A stretch of 64,000 nt of DNA from Nitrososphaerota archaeon (GCA_029784795.1 JAFMAW010000003.1:41395-105394); one strand, 5' to 3'; counted from the stretch's first letter, positions 44,331-55,672 are shown. A program made the numbers and translations. Notes: generated from the sequence alone by a model not told the origin.

Positions 44331-47300
44331 ATGTCAATGGAACAGGCGCTCAAGACCATCGGCGGGATCAACTTCGCAGTCTTCTCCCCCGCGGAGGTCA
44401 GGAAGTACTCAGTCGCCGAGATAACTCAGCCGGAGACCTATGACGAAGACGGGATGCCGGTCCAGGGGGGGCTCATGGACAGCAGGCTCGGGACCCTCGA
44501 GCCGGGACAGAAATGCGGTACCTGCGGAGGGACAGCGGGCAGGTGCCCGGGTCACTTCGGCCACGTCGAGCTGGCCGAGCCGGTCCTCCACATCGCGTTC
44601 GTAGATGAGATCAACAGGTTGGTCCAGACGACCTGCAGGTCCTGCGGAAGGATACTCCTCCCGCAGCAGGAGCTGGACGCCTACCAGACGAAGCTGACGA
44701 GCCAGACAGACTATACCCCGTCCCTGGTGGCGGCGGTGGCCAAGGAGATCATCACGAAGGCGAAGAAGGTCAAGCTCTGCCCGCACTGCGGGAAGCAGCA
44801 GTACCAGATCGAGTTCACGAAGCCGACCATCTTCCACGAGATCACCGAGGAAGGGGGGGCGACCCGCCTGCTCCCGGTGGCGATCCGCGAGCGCCTGGAG
44901 AGGATAAACAACGACGACCTCGGGCTCCTCGGGTTCAACTCCAAGGCGGCCAGGCCAGAGTGGTTCGTGCTGCAGGTGCTCCAGGTCCCTCCGCTCACGG
45001 TCCGCCCGTCCATTACGCTGGAGTCTGGCATCAGGTCGGAGGACGACCTCACCCACAAGGTGGTGGACATCCTCAGGGTCAACCAGCGGGTACGCGAGTC
45101 CAAGGAGTCGGGCACCCCGCACCTGATCGTCCAGGACCTGGTCGACCTCCTTCACTATCACGTCACCACATACTTCGACAACGAAGTCTCAGGGATCCCC
45201 CAGGCACACCACAGGTCCGGGAGGCCGCTGAAGACCCTCAGCCAGAGGCTGAAGGGGAAGGAGGGGCGCTTCAGAGGGTCGCTGTCGGGGAAGAGGGTCG
45301 ACTTCTCCAGCCGCACTGTGATCAGCCCTGACCCAAACCTCGACATAGGGGAAGTAGGGGTGCCGTTCGAGGTGGCGAAGAAGCTGACCATACCAGAGAA
45401 GGTCTCCCCGTTTAACATCAATCATCTGAAGGACCTGGTCAACAGGGGCCCCTTCGAGCACCCCGGCGCTAACTATGTCATAAGGCCGGACGGCGTGAAG
45501 ATCAGGCTCGACTTCGCCAGCGACAGGAAGGCGCTGGCAGACTCGCTCACCCCAGGGTATATAGTAGAAAGGCACCTGATGGACGGGGACATCGTCCTCT
45601 TCAACAGGCAGCCGTCGCTCCACAGGATGTCAGTCATGGCGCACTTCGTCCGGGTGCTCCCGTTCAGGACCTTCAGGCTCCACCCCTCGGTCTGCCCTCC
45701 TTACAACGCTGACTTCGACGGGGACGAGATGAACCTCCACGTTCCCCAGAGCGAGGAGTCTCGGTCCGAGGCGCTCATGCTGATGAGGGTGCAGGACCAG
45801 ATACTCTCGCCAAGGTACGGGGGGCCCATCATCGGAGGAATCAGGGACTTCATCACAGGCGCGTTCATGCTCACGCGGGATGAGGCCGCCCTCACCCCGG
45901 CGGAGTTCTCCAACCTCGCCCTTGTCGGGGATTACGTCGGGGACCTCCCGGAGCCAGCGGTGAAGGGGACGCATCCCACATACACGGGCAAGCAGCTCTT
46001 CTCCCTCTTCCTCCCCAAGGGGATGAACTACGTCCTCACCTCGAAGTGGGCCAAGGCCCAGAGGACCGGGGCCACCAACGACGTGGTCATACGTGACGGC
46101 GAGCTGATCTCCGGGGTCGTCGACAAGGCAGTCATAGGGGCCGAGGAGCCTGACTCCCTGCTGCACAGGATCGCCAAGGACTACGGCAACGAAGAGGCCC
46201 GCAACTTCCTTAATTCGATACTGAAGGTGCTCAAGACCTTCCTCACCCGCAGGGGCTTCACCTACGGGTTCAACGAGCTCGAGCTCCCCACCGAGGCCAA
46301 GCAAGGGATCACCGACGCCCTCGACGAGGCTTATGCCAGCGTCACAGACCTCCAGAAGAAGTACAAGACCGGTTCGCTGCAGCTGACCAGAGGGCTCTCG
46401 GCGGAGGACACCCTCGAGGCGTACATAGTCAACGAGCTCGCGAAGGCCAGGGACAAGGCAGGGAGGATAGCCGACAAGGCCTTCCCCGCGGAGAATTCAG
46501 GCATGATCATGGCCAGGACCGGAGCCAGGGGGTCGAGCCTCAACGTCGGCCAGATGACTGCGGCCCTGGGGCAGCAGTCCGTCCGCGGCAAGAGAATCAG
46601 CCACGGCCTGAAGGGGAGGGCGCTGAGCCACTTCGCCTGGAACGACCCGTCCCCCACCGCCAAGGGGTTCGTCAAGAGCAACTACAGAGACGGCCTCTCC
46701 CCGACTGAGTTCTTCTTCCACGCGATGGGCGGCCGCGAGGGCCTCGTCGACACTGCGGTCAGGACCCAGCAGAGCGGCTACATGCAGAGGAGGCTGGTCA
46801 ACGCCCTGGAGCACCTCAAGGTCGAGTACGACCTCACGGTGAGGGACCCACACGGCCACGTCATCCAGTTCCTCTACGGCGAGGACGGCGTCGATCCCGC
46901 TAAGAGCGACCACGGGCGCCCCATCAACCTGGACAGGCTGATTGAGACCGAGGAGCTGTCGCGTAAGTCGAAGGCGAAGACCAGCGAGGAGGGACTGGAG
47001 ACGCTCCTGAAGAAGTACCAGTCCTCGCTCAACGAAAGGCTGGTCAAGGAGCTGAGGGACAAGCTCGGAGACTCTCATCTCACGGACGAAGGGCTCAAGG
47101 AGTCCATGGAAAGGGTGGCCGAGGCCCTCGACTACTCGAGGGTCGAGCCTGGCGAGGCGTCGGGCATAGTCGCCGCCCAGTCCATAGGGGAACCAGGCAC
47201 CCAGATGACACTCAGGACCTTCCACTTCGCGGGGGTCCGCGAGAGAGACGTCACCCTGGGGCTGCCGAGGCTGATGGAGCTGGTGGACGCCCGCAAGATC

Positions 47301-48119
47301 CCGGCGAAACCGTCCATGGACATCTACCTGACCAAAGACTATGCTGCCCAGAACGAGAAGGCGGTCAAGGTGGCGAAGGAGATACTCTTCACCAAGGTCG
47401 GGAACGTCGTTGCCTTCAGCGAGGTCGACCCCACGGAGGGGATCAAGCTTCACCTCAACCCAGAGATGATGGCCGACAGGGACACGAACCCGGAGGAGAT
47501 CGCCAAGGTGATAGAGACCGGGAAGCGGAAGGTCCAGCAGGACAAGAAGAACGCGAACATCATCCACGTCAGCATGCCTGACGCCGACCTCTCGGCCCTG
47601 TTCACGCTCAGGAACAAGATCCTCAACATGAAACTGAAGGGAATCCCCGGGATCACCCGGGTCACGGTGGTGAAGGAGGGGGAGGAGTGGTTCATACAGA
47701 CCTCAGGCTCGAACCTGGGCAAGGTCGTGCAGGTCCAGGGGGTCGACCCGAGCAAGGTATACACCAACAACGTCCACGAGGTAGCCCAGGTCCTCGGCAT
47801 CGAGGCTGCCCGCGCCACTCTCGTGAGGGAGCTCATGAGCACCCTGGACGAGCAGGGGCTCGAGGTGGACATCCGCCACATCTTCCTGGTGGCTGACCTG
47901 ATGACCTCCAAGGGGTACATCCAGCAGATAGGAAGGCACGGCATCGCAGGGACCAAGAGCAGCGTCCTCGCCCGGGCCGCCTTCGAGATCACGGTCCCGA
48001 CCCTCGCCGAAGCCGCGGTCAAGGGGGAGGTCGAGGACCTGAAGGGGGTCACCGAGAACGTCATCGTCGGGCTCCCGATACCGGTGGGGACCGGGATGAT
48101 CGACCTCTACATGAGCTGA
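44331..48119 (+). CDS. rpoA: DNA-directed RNA polymerase subunit A, fused A'-A''
   Basis: The 1262-residue protein carries the whole largest subunit in one chain. Near the start is zinc site C62-x2-C65-x6-C72-x2-H75. The catalytic Mg site NADFDGDE has D461, D463 and D465. The bridge helix region FFFHAMGGREGLVDTAVRTQQSGYMQRRLV follows, then A''-type sequence from about residue 850 on (GEASGIVAAQSIGEPGTQMTLRTFHFAGV) ending in LPIPVGTGMIDLYMS. Most archaea split this gene into rpoA1 and rpoA2; the fused form is known in Thaumarchaeota and some relatives. No frameshift or internal gap is seen. Confidence 0.98.
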   Translation: MSMEQALKTIGGINFAVFSPAEVRKYSVAEITQPETYDEDGMPVQGGLMDSRLGTLEPGQKCGTCGGTAGRCPGHFGHVELAEPVLHIAFVDEINRLVQTTCRSCGRILLPQQELDAYQTKLTSQTDYTPSLVAAVAKEIITKAKKVKLCPHCGKQQYQIEFTKPTIFHEITEEGGATRLLPVAIRERLERINNDDLGLLGFNSKAARPEWFVLQVLQVPPLTVRPSITLESGIRSEDDLTHKVVDILRVNQRVRESKESGTPHLIVQDLVDLLHYHVTTYFDNEVSGIPQAHHRSGRPLKTLSQRLKGKEGRFRGSLSGKRVDFSSRTVISPDPNLDIGEVGVPFEVAKKLTIPEKVSPFNINHLKDLVNRGPFEHPGANYVIRPDGVKIRLDFASDRKALADSLTPGYIVERHLMDGDIVLFNRQPSLHRMSVMAHFVRVLPFRTFRLHPSVCPPYNADFDGDEMNLHVPQSEESRSEALMLMRVQDQILSPRYGGPIIGGIRDFITGAFMLTRDEAALTPAEFSNLALVGDYVGDLPEPAVKGTHPTYTGKQLFSLFLPKGMNYVLTSKWAKAQRTGATNDVVIRDGELISGVVDKAVIGAEEPDSLLHRIAKDYGNEEARNFLNSILKVLKTFLTRRGFTYGFNELELPTEAKQGITDALDEAYASVTDLQKKYKTGSLQLTRGLSAEDTLEAYIVNELAKARDKAGRIADKAFPAENSGMIMARTGARGSSLNVGQMTAALGQQSVRGKRISHGLKGRALSHFAWNDPSPTAKGFVKSNYRDGLSPTEFFFHAMGGREGLVDTAVRTQQSGYMQRRLVNALEHLKVEYDLTVRDPHGHVIQFLYGEDGVDPAKSDHGRPINLDRLIETEELSRKSKAKTSEEGLETLLKKYQSSLNERLVKELRDKLGDSHLTDEGLKESMERVAEALDYSRVEPGEASGIVAAQSIGEPGTQMTLRTFHFAGVRERDVTLGLPRLMELVDARKIPAKPSMDIYLTKDYAAQNEKAVKVAKEILFTKVGNVVAFSEVDPTEGIKLHLNPEMMADRDTNPEEIAKVIETGKRKVQQDKKNANIIHVSMPDADLSALFTLRNKILNMKLKGIPGITRVTVVKEGEEWFIQTSGSNLGKVVQVQGVDPSKVYTNNVHEVAQVLGIEAARATLVRELMSTLDEQGLEVDIRHIFLVADLMTSKGYIQQIGRHGIAGTKSSVLARAAFEITVPTLAEAAVKGEVEDLKGVTENVIVGLPIPVGTGMIDLYMS

Positions 48120-48125
48120 TAGAGA

Positions 48126-48428
48126 ATGGTGGACAGCGCCCAACTCTCCAAAGCGGTAAAGGATTCCATGAAGGCCGGGAAGACGGCGGTCGGCGCCAAG
48201 GAGAGCATAGCAGCAGTGAAAGGGAGCAAAGGCGTCCTCATAACGAGGTCCATCCCTCATGACCTGGGCGAGAAGCTCAGGGAGGAGGCGAAGAAGCACG
48301 GGGTCCCGGTCGTCGAACTGACCCAGACGTCAGCGGAGTTGGCGCGGCTTGTGGGGAGGCCATACAAGGTCTCCGCCATGGCGCTCAGGAACGTGAGCGA
48401 CACCGACGTCAAACAGCTGATGCGGTGA
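48126..48428 (+). CDS. rpl30e: 50S ribosomal protein eL30
   Basis: The 100-residue protein is archaeal L30e, with AVKDSMKAGKTAVGAKESIAAVKGSKGVLITRSIP and the VPVVELTQTSAELARLVGRPYKVSAMAL block of the L7Ae/L30e fold. It lies in its conserved place between rpoA and nusA. It starts six bases after the rpoA stop; its own stop overlaps the nusA GTG as GTGA. Confidence 0.95.
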   Translation: MVDSAQLSKAVKDSMKAGKTAVGAKESIAAVKGSKGVLITRSIPHDLGEKLREEAKKHGVPVVELTQTSAELARLVGRPYKVSAMALRNVSDTDVKQLMR

Positions 48429-48883
48429 TCCTCCAGGTGCCAGAGATCAAGCTCTCATCCGACGAGCTCTCCCTGATGTCCATGTTCCAGGGGATGACTG
48501 GGGCCACGGCCAGGGACTGCGTCATAGACGAGAAGAGGGACCGGGTCATCTTCGTGGTCGCCCAGGGACAGATGGGCCTCGCCATAGGCAAGGAGGGCGC
48601 TTCTGTCAAGAAGATCGAGCGGGCGGTGAGGAGGTCCGTCGAGGTGGTTGAATGGGCCGACGACGTGGAGGGATTGGTCAAGAACGCGCTGGGCGCGAAG
48701 TCCGTCCAGGAGGTGCGCGTCAGCGAGAGGCCGGATGGCACCAAGGCGGTGGTCGTGGTAGTCGACTCGAGGAAGAAGGGGGCTGTCCTCGGGCTGGGGG
48801 GGAAGAACGCCGAGAAGGTCAGGCTCCTCGCCAGGCGCTACTTCGACGTGAGCAATCTGCAGATAACGTCCGAGTTTCTTTGA
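48425..48883 (+). CDS. nusA: NusA-like transcription termination/antitermination factor
   Basis: The 152-residue protein is the short archaeal NusA with two KH domains and no N-terminal polymerase-binding or S1 domain. The first has the GxxG loop in GLAIGKEGASVKKIERAV and the second has GAVLGLGGKNAEKVRLLARRYF. It binds RNA during transcription. The GTG overlaps the eL30 stop as GTGA. The stop codon lies just before the rps12 promoter. Confidence 0.93.
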   Translation: MILQVPEIKLSSDELSLMSMFQGMTGATARDCVIDEKRDRVIFVVAQGQMGLAIGKEGASVKKIERAVRRSVEVVEWADDVEGLVKNALGAKSVQEVRVSERPDGTKAVVVVVDSRKKGAVLGLGGKNAEKVRLLARRYFDVSNLQITSEFL

Positions 48884-48889
48884 AAGCTC

Positions 48890-48896
48890 TATATAC
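48890..48896 (+). promoter_or_regulatory. TATA box of rps12-rps7
   Basis: TATATAC begins 32 bases before the rps12 ATG, the leaderless spacing seen elsewhere in the window. It follows the nusA stop by six bases, so the two ribosomal genes can be transcribed separately from the polymerase operon. Confidence 0.6.
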
Positions 48897-48921
48897 GATG
48901 GGAAAAGGCGGCGTCTGAAGC

Positions 48922-49359
48922 ATGTCCGGTTCGCCACGCGGAGAGTTCGCAGCGAGGCAGGTCTCGCTCAAGCGCCAGAGGTTCCGCTGGTCGAACAAGT
49001 GGTACAAGAGGCGGAAGCTCGGGCTCGACTACAAGGCAGACCCACTAGAAGGCGCCCCCCAGGCCAGAGGCATCGTACTTGAGAAGGTGGGCGTGGAGTC
49101 AAAGCAACCCAACTCGGCCATCAGGAAGTGCATCCGATGCCAGATAGTCAAGAACGGGAAGCAGGTCACGGCCTTTCTCCCGGGCGACGGCGCGCTGAAC
49201 TTCGTGGACGAGCACGATGAGGTCGTCCTTCAGGGCATAGGCGGGTCGATGAAGAGGGCCATGGGGGACATCCCCGGGGTCCGCTGGACGGTGTTCAAGG
49301 TGAACGGTGTTTCGCTCAACGAGCTGGTCTACGGCCGCAAGGAGAAGCCGAGGAGATAG
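48922..49359 (+). CDS. rps12: 30S ribosomal protein uS12
   Basis: The 145-residue decoding-centre protein is complete, with [58 protein letters not shown] and the C-terminal [36 protein letters not shown] is the conserved decoding loop. The gene has its own promoter and is followed by rps7 after two bases. Confidence 0.97.
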   Translation: MSGSPRGEFAARQVSLKRQRFRWSNKWYKRRKLGLDYKADPLEGAPQARGIVLEKVGVESKQPNSAIRKCIRCQIVKNGKQVTAFLPGDGALNFVDEHDEVVLQGIGGSMKRAMGDIPGVRWTVFKVNGVSLNELVYGRKEKPRR

Positions 49360-49361
49360 GC

Positions 49362-49973
49362 ATGAGCAAGCAGGCGCTCGAGTATCCGAACCTCCTCCTC
49401 TGGGAACGGTGGGACCTGACCGGGGTCAAGGTCGAGGACCCGGGGCTCCAGACGGTGATCAACGTGAGGCCGATCCTGATCCCTCACTCGGGGGGGAGGC
49501 ACGAGCACAAGAAGTTCGGGAAGACCAGGGTCAACATAGTCGAAAGGCTGGTGAACGAGATGATGCACTTCGGGAAGAAGTACGCGAAGAACACGGGGCG
49601 GATGGGGGGCAAGAAGCAGAAGGCGATGAACGTGGTCAAGACCTCCTTCGCCATCATCGAGCTCAGGACAGGCCAGAACCCGGTGCAGCAGCTGGTGAAG
49701 GCGATAGAGAACTCCTCTCCCAACGAGGATACCACGAGGCTGAGCTACGGCGGCGTCGTCTACCACCAGTCGGTGGACATCGCGCCAGTGAGGAGGGTCG
49801 ACCTCGCCCTGAGGTTCATCTCCGAGGGGGTCAGGGAGTCGGCGTTCAACTCCGTGAAGTCAGTGGAAGAGGTGCTGGCGGACGAGATCATCCAGGCCGC
49901 CTCCGGCGACTCCAACAGCTACGCGGTCAAGAAGAAGAACGAGCAAGAGCGCGTGGCAATGGCTTCGAGGTAG
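49362..49973 (+). CDS. rps7: 30S ribosomal protein uS7
   Basis: The 203-residue archaeal uS7 has HKKFGKTRVNIVERLVNEMMHFGKKYAKNTGRMGGKKQKAMNVVKTSFAIIELRTGQNPVQQLVKAIENSSP and the later GGVVYHQSVDIAPVRRVDLALRFISEG block. It contacts the 3' domain of 16S rRNA. The usual elongation-factor gene does not follow; the next 315 bases hold no convincing gene. Confidence 0.97.
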   Translation: MSKQALEYPNLLLWERWDLTGVKVEDPGLQTVINVRPILIPHSGGRHEHKKFGKTRVNIVERLVNEMMHFGKKYAKNTGRMGGKKQKAMNVVKTSFAIIELRTGQNPVQQLVKAIENSSPNEDTTRLSYGGVVYHQSVDIAPVRRVDLALRFISEGVRESAFNSVKSVEEVLADEIIQAASGDSNSYAVKKKNEQERVAMASR

Positions 49974-50288
49974 TCGGCCTCTAGCGTCACCTCCGGGGAC
50001 AAGGAAGCCGGACTGCGTTCAACCGGACGTCTCTTTCGCCGCTCTGGAGGGGAGCCGCTTGGTGGCGACCCAGCGGCGCCTCGCTTCTCCTCCCCTGTCT
50101 CAAGATGGAACGATATGCGCCAGCGCCCGCCGAAGATCCCGTTGTGCTTCTCTATGAGGCGGGCGAACGCGGCCCAGGTGCCGGGTCCCAGGGCTTCGAC
50201 GCCAGGGGCATGGAAGAGGACCCGCAAACGCCTCGGCGGTCAGTAAGAGTGTTTCCACGGCTGGCGGCGTCGGCCCGCGGGCGTTCGC
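49974..50288. other. Intergenic stretch without a convincing gene
   Basis: The 315 bases between rps7 and the convergent hydrolase gene contain only a weak minus-strand frame (start at 50227) whose product is low-complexity and overlaps rps7. No promoter, RNA fold or repeat stands out. Confidence 0.5.
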
Positions 50289-51059
50289 CTAGGGCGCGCT
50301 CTTCTTCCAGATGGGCCCGTCTTTCTCGTCGTCTTTCCTCAGGGCCTGGCCCCGGAGCTCGTTCTCCATCTCGGGGGGCTCGGCGACCATCGCCGAGGGC
50401 CTGGACAGGAACGACCTGGTCAGCTGCAGCACCTGAGGGGCCCTGAAGCTCTGGAGCCTGTGGCTCATGCGGAAGTCATACCTCGGGTCCCTGGCCACCG
50501 CCTCCAGCACCTCAAGCCTCGAAGTCCCGATGGCGTCCCTCAGGAGGTACCCCGCCTTCAGTTGCGTGACCATGTCGTCCTCTGCGTAGATTATCAGCGT
50601 CGGCTTCCTCAGCGCTTGCAGCCTGGGGAGCTGTTCCGTGTCATAGGCGCTGGCGACCAGCACCAGCGAGCTCACCGAGTCGGGCCACTCCAAGGCGTAT
50701 TCGAGGGCGACCTGACCTCCCCACCCGCCTCCGAGCATCGCGGCCCGGTCCACCCCGAGCTTGTCCGCCAGGTCCTTGAGCATGCGCGCCTGGCCGCCGT
50801 GGTCCGGGGTCTCAGTGGGCCTCGAGGACTTCCCGTGGCCCAGCAGGTCAGGGGCGATGACCCGGTAGGTGTCGGCTAGGGGGAGCAGCGGCTCCCACAC
50901 CCTCCAGCTCTCCCGGGGCTCGCTGCCGTGGAGCATGAAGAGCGGTTCGCCGTTCCCCGCCGAGGCGTAGTTGACCTTGTACTCCCCGACCTCGACCTCC
51001 TTCTCGGCTGGTTCCAACTTCGACACGCCCAGTCTGGGTCTCCTTACTAACCTTTGCAC
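50289..51059 (-). CDS. Alpha/beta-hydrolase fold protein lacking the nucleophile
   Basis: The 256-residue protein has an alpha/beta-hydrolase fold. PLFMLHGSEPRESWRVWEPLLPLADTYRVIAPDLLGHGKSSRP is typical, and LIIYAEDDMV supplies the acid residue. The nucleophile elbow reads G110-G-G112-W-G where the family has G-x-S-x-G, so the catalytic serine is replaced by glycine and ordinary esterase activity is unlikely. It is the last gene of the guaB-guaA-adenosine deaminase operon, starting two bases after the deaminase stop. GTG 51026 is an alternative start. Confidence 0.85.
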   Translation of the reverse strand: MQRLVRRPRLGVSKLEPAEKEVEVGEYKVNYASAGNGEPLFMLHGSEPRESWRVWEPLLPLADTYRVIAPDLLGHGKSSRPTETPDHGGQARMLKDLADKLGVDRAAMLGGGWGGQVALEYALEWPDSVSSLVLVASAYDTEQLPRLQALRKPTLIIYAEDDMVTQLKAGYLLRDAIGTSRLEVLEAVARDPRYDFRMSHRLQSFRAPQVLQLTRSFLSRPSAMVAEPPEMENELRGQALRKDDEKDGPIWKKSAP

Positions 51060-51061
51060 TC

Positions 51062-52055
51062 TCAGCCTTTGACGAAGGACGCCTTGAACGCTGCCCTGTT
51101 CGCCCGCGCCGCCTCTGCAGCGGTGAAAACTCCGTTCCTGACAAGGAAGTCCACCTCTCCGCGGAGGTTGGTCTTCAGCATCTCGGGCCCGTCGGTGTTG
51201 ATCGTGTACCTCACCCCATGAGCCTTCAGGGCCGCGAAGACCCTCTTCAGCTCCGCGGTCCCCTTCAGGACCCCTGTGTTCAGGTTCGAAGTGGGGCAGA
51301 CCTCGAGGACTGCGCCCCTCTCCGCCAGCATCTCCATCGTCTCCTCGTCTTCGGTCGCCCTCACCCCGTGGCCGATCCTGTCAGGCTCCAGGCGCCCAAG
51401 GACCTCGCGGACCGACTCCGGCCCTTCGTCCTCGCCCGCATGCACAGTGAGGCCCAGGCCTGCCTTCCTAGCCCGCCTGTACGTCGCCGCGTAGTCAGCG
51501 TACCTGAACCCTCTTGCGGAGGGCCCCGCCATGTCGATCCCCACCACTCCCCTGTTGGAGAAGAGGACGGCCTTGTCGACCAGTATCTCGTTCAACTTCC
51601 GGTCGAACGTCCTGTCCAGGCAGACGATGAGGCCCGTCCTGACAGGATACTCCAGCGACGCCCTGTCCAGTCCTCTGACGGCCGCCATCATGATCTGGTC
51701 CAAGTCCTGCTCACCCCCCTGTTCCTCTTCATGGGGTTGAAGCGCAGCTCGAGGAGCGTGATGTTGTTCTTCCTGTACGCCCCGGCGATGGTCTGGTGCA
51801 CCGACCTCTCGATCGCGAGCGGGCTGGACTGGATGAGCTCTGTCCAGTGGAACAGCGCGACGTACTCCTCGAAGGTCTTCCCCTTGGCCCCGTCCACGTG
51901 ACCATGTCCACGAACTTCCAGTAGTCCTTGGTCGGGAGCCTGATCCCCTGGGCGTGTGCTATCTCCCAAATCACGGCCGGGTCCACCGACCCTCCGAGGT
52001 GGACGTGCAGCTCCGCAAGCTCCGTCCTTGGTCCGGGTCGAGCCATGGCCCTCAC
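51062..52055 (-). pseudogene. Adenosine deaminase family protein, two single-base frame breaks
   Basis: Three consecutive frames together encode one adenosine deaminase of about 330 residues: ELHVHLGGSVDP (HxH metal ligands), KGKTFEEYVALFHWTELIQSS, then VHAGED, GHGVRATEDEE, CPTSNLNTG and NTDGPEM. The first break is near 51895, where ATGGTCACGTGGAC appears to lack one base. The second is at a run of six C (plus strand, about 51713-51718) that would need seven. Each is a one-base loss. The GTG start overlaps the guaA stop as GTGA. The second Asp of the usual T-D-D is Gly here. Either sequencing error or recent loss. Confidence 0.85.
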
Positions 52056-53595
52056 TGTGGCTCAATGGTGGCGGGGGGCTTGGACGAGAGGTTGTAGGCC
52101 ACGGCCACCGCCCCATGCACCTCGTTGGTTATCCTGCTCGAGATCCTCTCCAGGGTCGCCGGGTCGAGCCTGCTCCAGTCGGCGGTCATCCCGTCCACCG
52201 ACTTTACCACCTTCACCGTGACCTGGAACCCGTACTTCCTCTCGTCCCCCAGGACGCCCGTGACCCTGTCGTCCCCGACGTAGGCGAACGCCTGCCACGC
52301 CTGCGAGTATGCCCCGGCCTCTTCCAGGACTTCCTCCACGATCTTGCTCGCCTCCCTGCAGACCGCGAGCTTCTCCCCGGTGACCTCGCCCAGGACCCTC
52401 ACCGCCAGCCCTGGTCCGGGGAACGGATGCCTCCTCAGGGCGGTCTCGGGGAGGCCGAGGAGCGCCCCGAGCTCCCTGACCTCGTCCTTGTACAGCTCCC
52501 TGAGCGGCTCTACCACGTGCATCGACAGCCCCGGCGGCAGCCCGCCAACGTTGTGATGCGTCTTGATCACCGCCGCGGGGCCGGACGACCTCCCGCTCTC
52601 TATCACATCGGGGTACAGCGTCCCCTGGGCCAGGTGCTCGAATGGGCCCTCCGTGCTCGCGAACTCCTCGAAGACTTCGGCGAACGTCTTCCCCACCACC
52701 ATCCTCTTCTGTTCGGGGTCAGATGCCCCCTTCAGGCCTCCCAGGAACCTCTCAGAAGCGTCGATGAACGCCACGCTCAGCCCGAGGTCCCTTCCTAGGG
52801 TCGCCTCCACCTTCTCCCTCTCGCCCGCCCTGAGAAGCCCGGTGTCGATGAAGACGCACCTGAGCCGCTGCCCGACCGCCCTCGATAGGATCGCAGCCGC
52901 GACCGAGGAGTCGACCCCGCCTGAGACAGCGCACAGGACCCTCCCCTCGAGCTTCGACAGCTCCTCCACCGACCGCTGGAGGAATCCCTGCATGCTCCAC
53001 TTCCGCTCGGACCCGCAGACGTCCAGGACGAAGTTGGCCAGGATGGTCTCCCCCATGTCGGTGTGAGAGACCTCGGGGTGGAACTGGACGCCGTACTGCC
53101 GTCCCCCCGAGAGCCTGACCGCCGCGTAGGGGGACCCGTCGGACGCCGCCAGGACCTCCATCGTCGGCGAGATCTTGGTGGCCGAGTCGGAGTGGCTCAT
53201 CCAGGCCTCCAGCCCCCCGCCCCCCACCCCTTTGAACAGCCCCCCGCCTTCGGTTATCCTGACCCTGGACCTGCCGTACTCCCTCCTTCCGGCTCGTGCA
53301 ACCTCCCCGCCGTGGGCCTTCACCATGAGCTGGTAGCCATAGCAGATGCCCAGGATGGGGAGCTCCCCGGCGAAGATCCCCGGGTCTGCCGTGGGCGCAC
53401 CGGGGGCGTAGACACTGTACGGACCTCCGGAGAGGATCGCCCCTGCCACCCCCAGCTTCTCCAGCTCTGCCAGGGTCGTCTGATGAGGGAGCAGTGCGGC
53501 GTACACTCCGAGCCCCCTCACCCTGCGGCAGATCAGGTGAGCATACTGTCCCCCGAAGTCGAGGACAGCTATCCCTCCAGCGAGGTCTGGCTCCA

Positions 53596-53596
<1 letters not shown>
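52052..53596 (-). CDS. guaA: GMP synthase (glutamine-hydrolysing)
   Basis: The 514-residue enzyme aminates XMP to GMP. Its N-terminal glutaminase has C85 in GICYGYQ and the FHPEVSHT His/Glu pair. The ATP pyrophosphatase has SGGVDSSVAAAIL, and the C-terminal dimer domain ends with ITNEVHGAVAVAYNLSSKPPATIEPQ. Both domains are in one chain, unlike many archaea in which they are separate genes. The ATG overlaps the guaB stop by one base (TGATG), and the stop overlaps the deaminase start, so the purine genes form a tight operon. Confidence 0.97.
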
Positions 53597-54775
<1,179 letters not shown>

Positions 54776-54938
54776 TCAGCTCTTCGTCCGCCTCGCCTGG
54801 CATCCTGACGCAGCCGCCGGCGCGGGTGGGGAGCCCGTGGAAGCGCCCGGGGTAGGCGAGATCAGTTTCGTGCCCCCTGCTCCCCAACGCGGTCAAAATC
54901 CTACAGAGGCTTATGTATGCGGCTGCCGGCTGCCGCAC

Positions 54939-55637
54939 ATGTCGCGTTTCGTCCTCGTCCCAGGCGCCTGGCTCGGCGCATGGGCCTGGAAGTACGTCGT
55001 GCCTCTCCTCGAGAGGGAGGGCCACAAGGCCTACCCGGTGACCCTCACGGGGATGGGGGAGAGGGCCCACCTGATGTCCAAGGACGTCGGCATGGAGACG
55101 GCGACACGCGACGTGCTCAACGTGATACGGTACAACGAGCTGGACGACTTCATACTCGTGGGGCACAGCTTCGCCGGCAAGGTGGCCGCGGCGGTGGCCG
55201 ACAGCGCCCATGACAGGGTGTCGAAGGTGATCTACCTCGACGCCTTCAGGCCTGAGAGGGTCCGAGGGCCTCAGGGCAGCTTCGACCCGTCCAAGGAGTT
55301 TCCTTCACTCACCCCCGACTCGCTGGGGGTCCCGCTCACAGAGCAGACGGTAGACACCATAGGGAAGGACCTCGTGGGGGAGAAGAGGAAATGGATGATG
55401 TCCATGGCCACCCCCTGGCCTGTCAAGCTAGCCAAGGACCCGATAACCCTGTCCAAGGAATACGACCCGGTCAAGGAGGCATACGTCTTCTGCACCCTCG
55501 CAGGGGACCCGGTGGATGAGATCATCGCCGGGAAGTGGGGAAAGCTGGAAGGGCCATACAGGCTCATCGAGACGGGGCACTGGCCCATGATAACGGACCC
55601 CGAGGGGACTGCCCGTGACCTCATCGCCCTCTCGTAA
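54939..55637 (+). CDS. Alpha/beta hydrolase (salicylate esterase/hydroxynitrile lyase-like)
   Basis: The 232-residue protein opens FVLVPGAWLGAWAWKYVVPLLEREGHKAY and has the nucleophile S77 in VGHSFAG, an acid residue near the C-terminal third and His in ETGHWPMITDPE. This is the short EstA/methyl-esterase branch of the fold. The ATG at 54939 is 26-31 bases after a CTTATGTATG box, so the transcript is leaderless. Frame open upstream of that box is not used. Substrate unknown. Confidence 0.87.
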   Translation: MSRFVLVPGAWLGAWAWKYVVPLLEREGHKAYPVTLTGMGERAHLMSKDVGMETATRDVLNVIRYNELDDFILVGHSFAGKVAAAVADSAHDRVSKVIYLDAFRPERVRGPQGSFDPSKEFPSLTPDSLGVPLTEQTVDTIGKDLVGEKRKWMMSMATPWPVKLAKDPITLSKEYDPVKEAYVFCTLAGDPVDEIIAGKWGKLEGPYRLIETGHWPMITDPEGTARDLIALS

Positions 55638-55672
55638 GGTGTCATGAGAATGGCAGGGCCGGCTGTGAAGCC

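Noticed and set aside
49919..50227. 102-residue minus-strand frame after rps7
   Set aside because: It overlaps the end of rps7, its second half is Pro/Ser/Arg low-complexity, and no promoter or ribosome-binding site precedes it.
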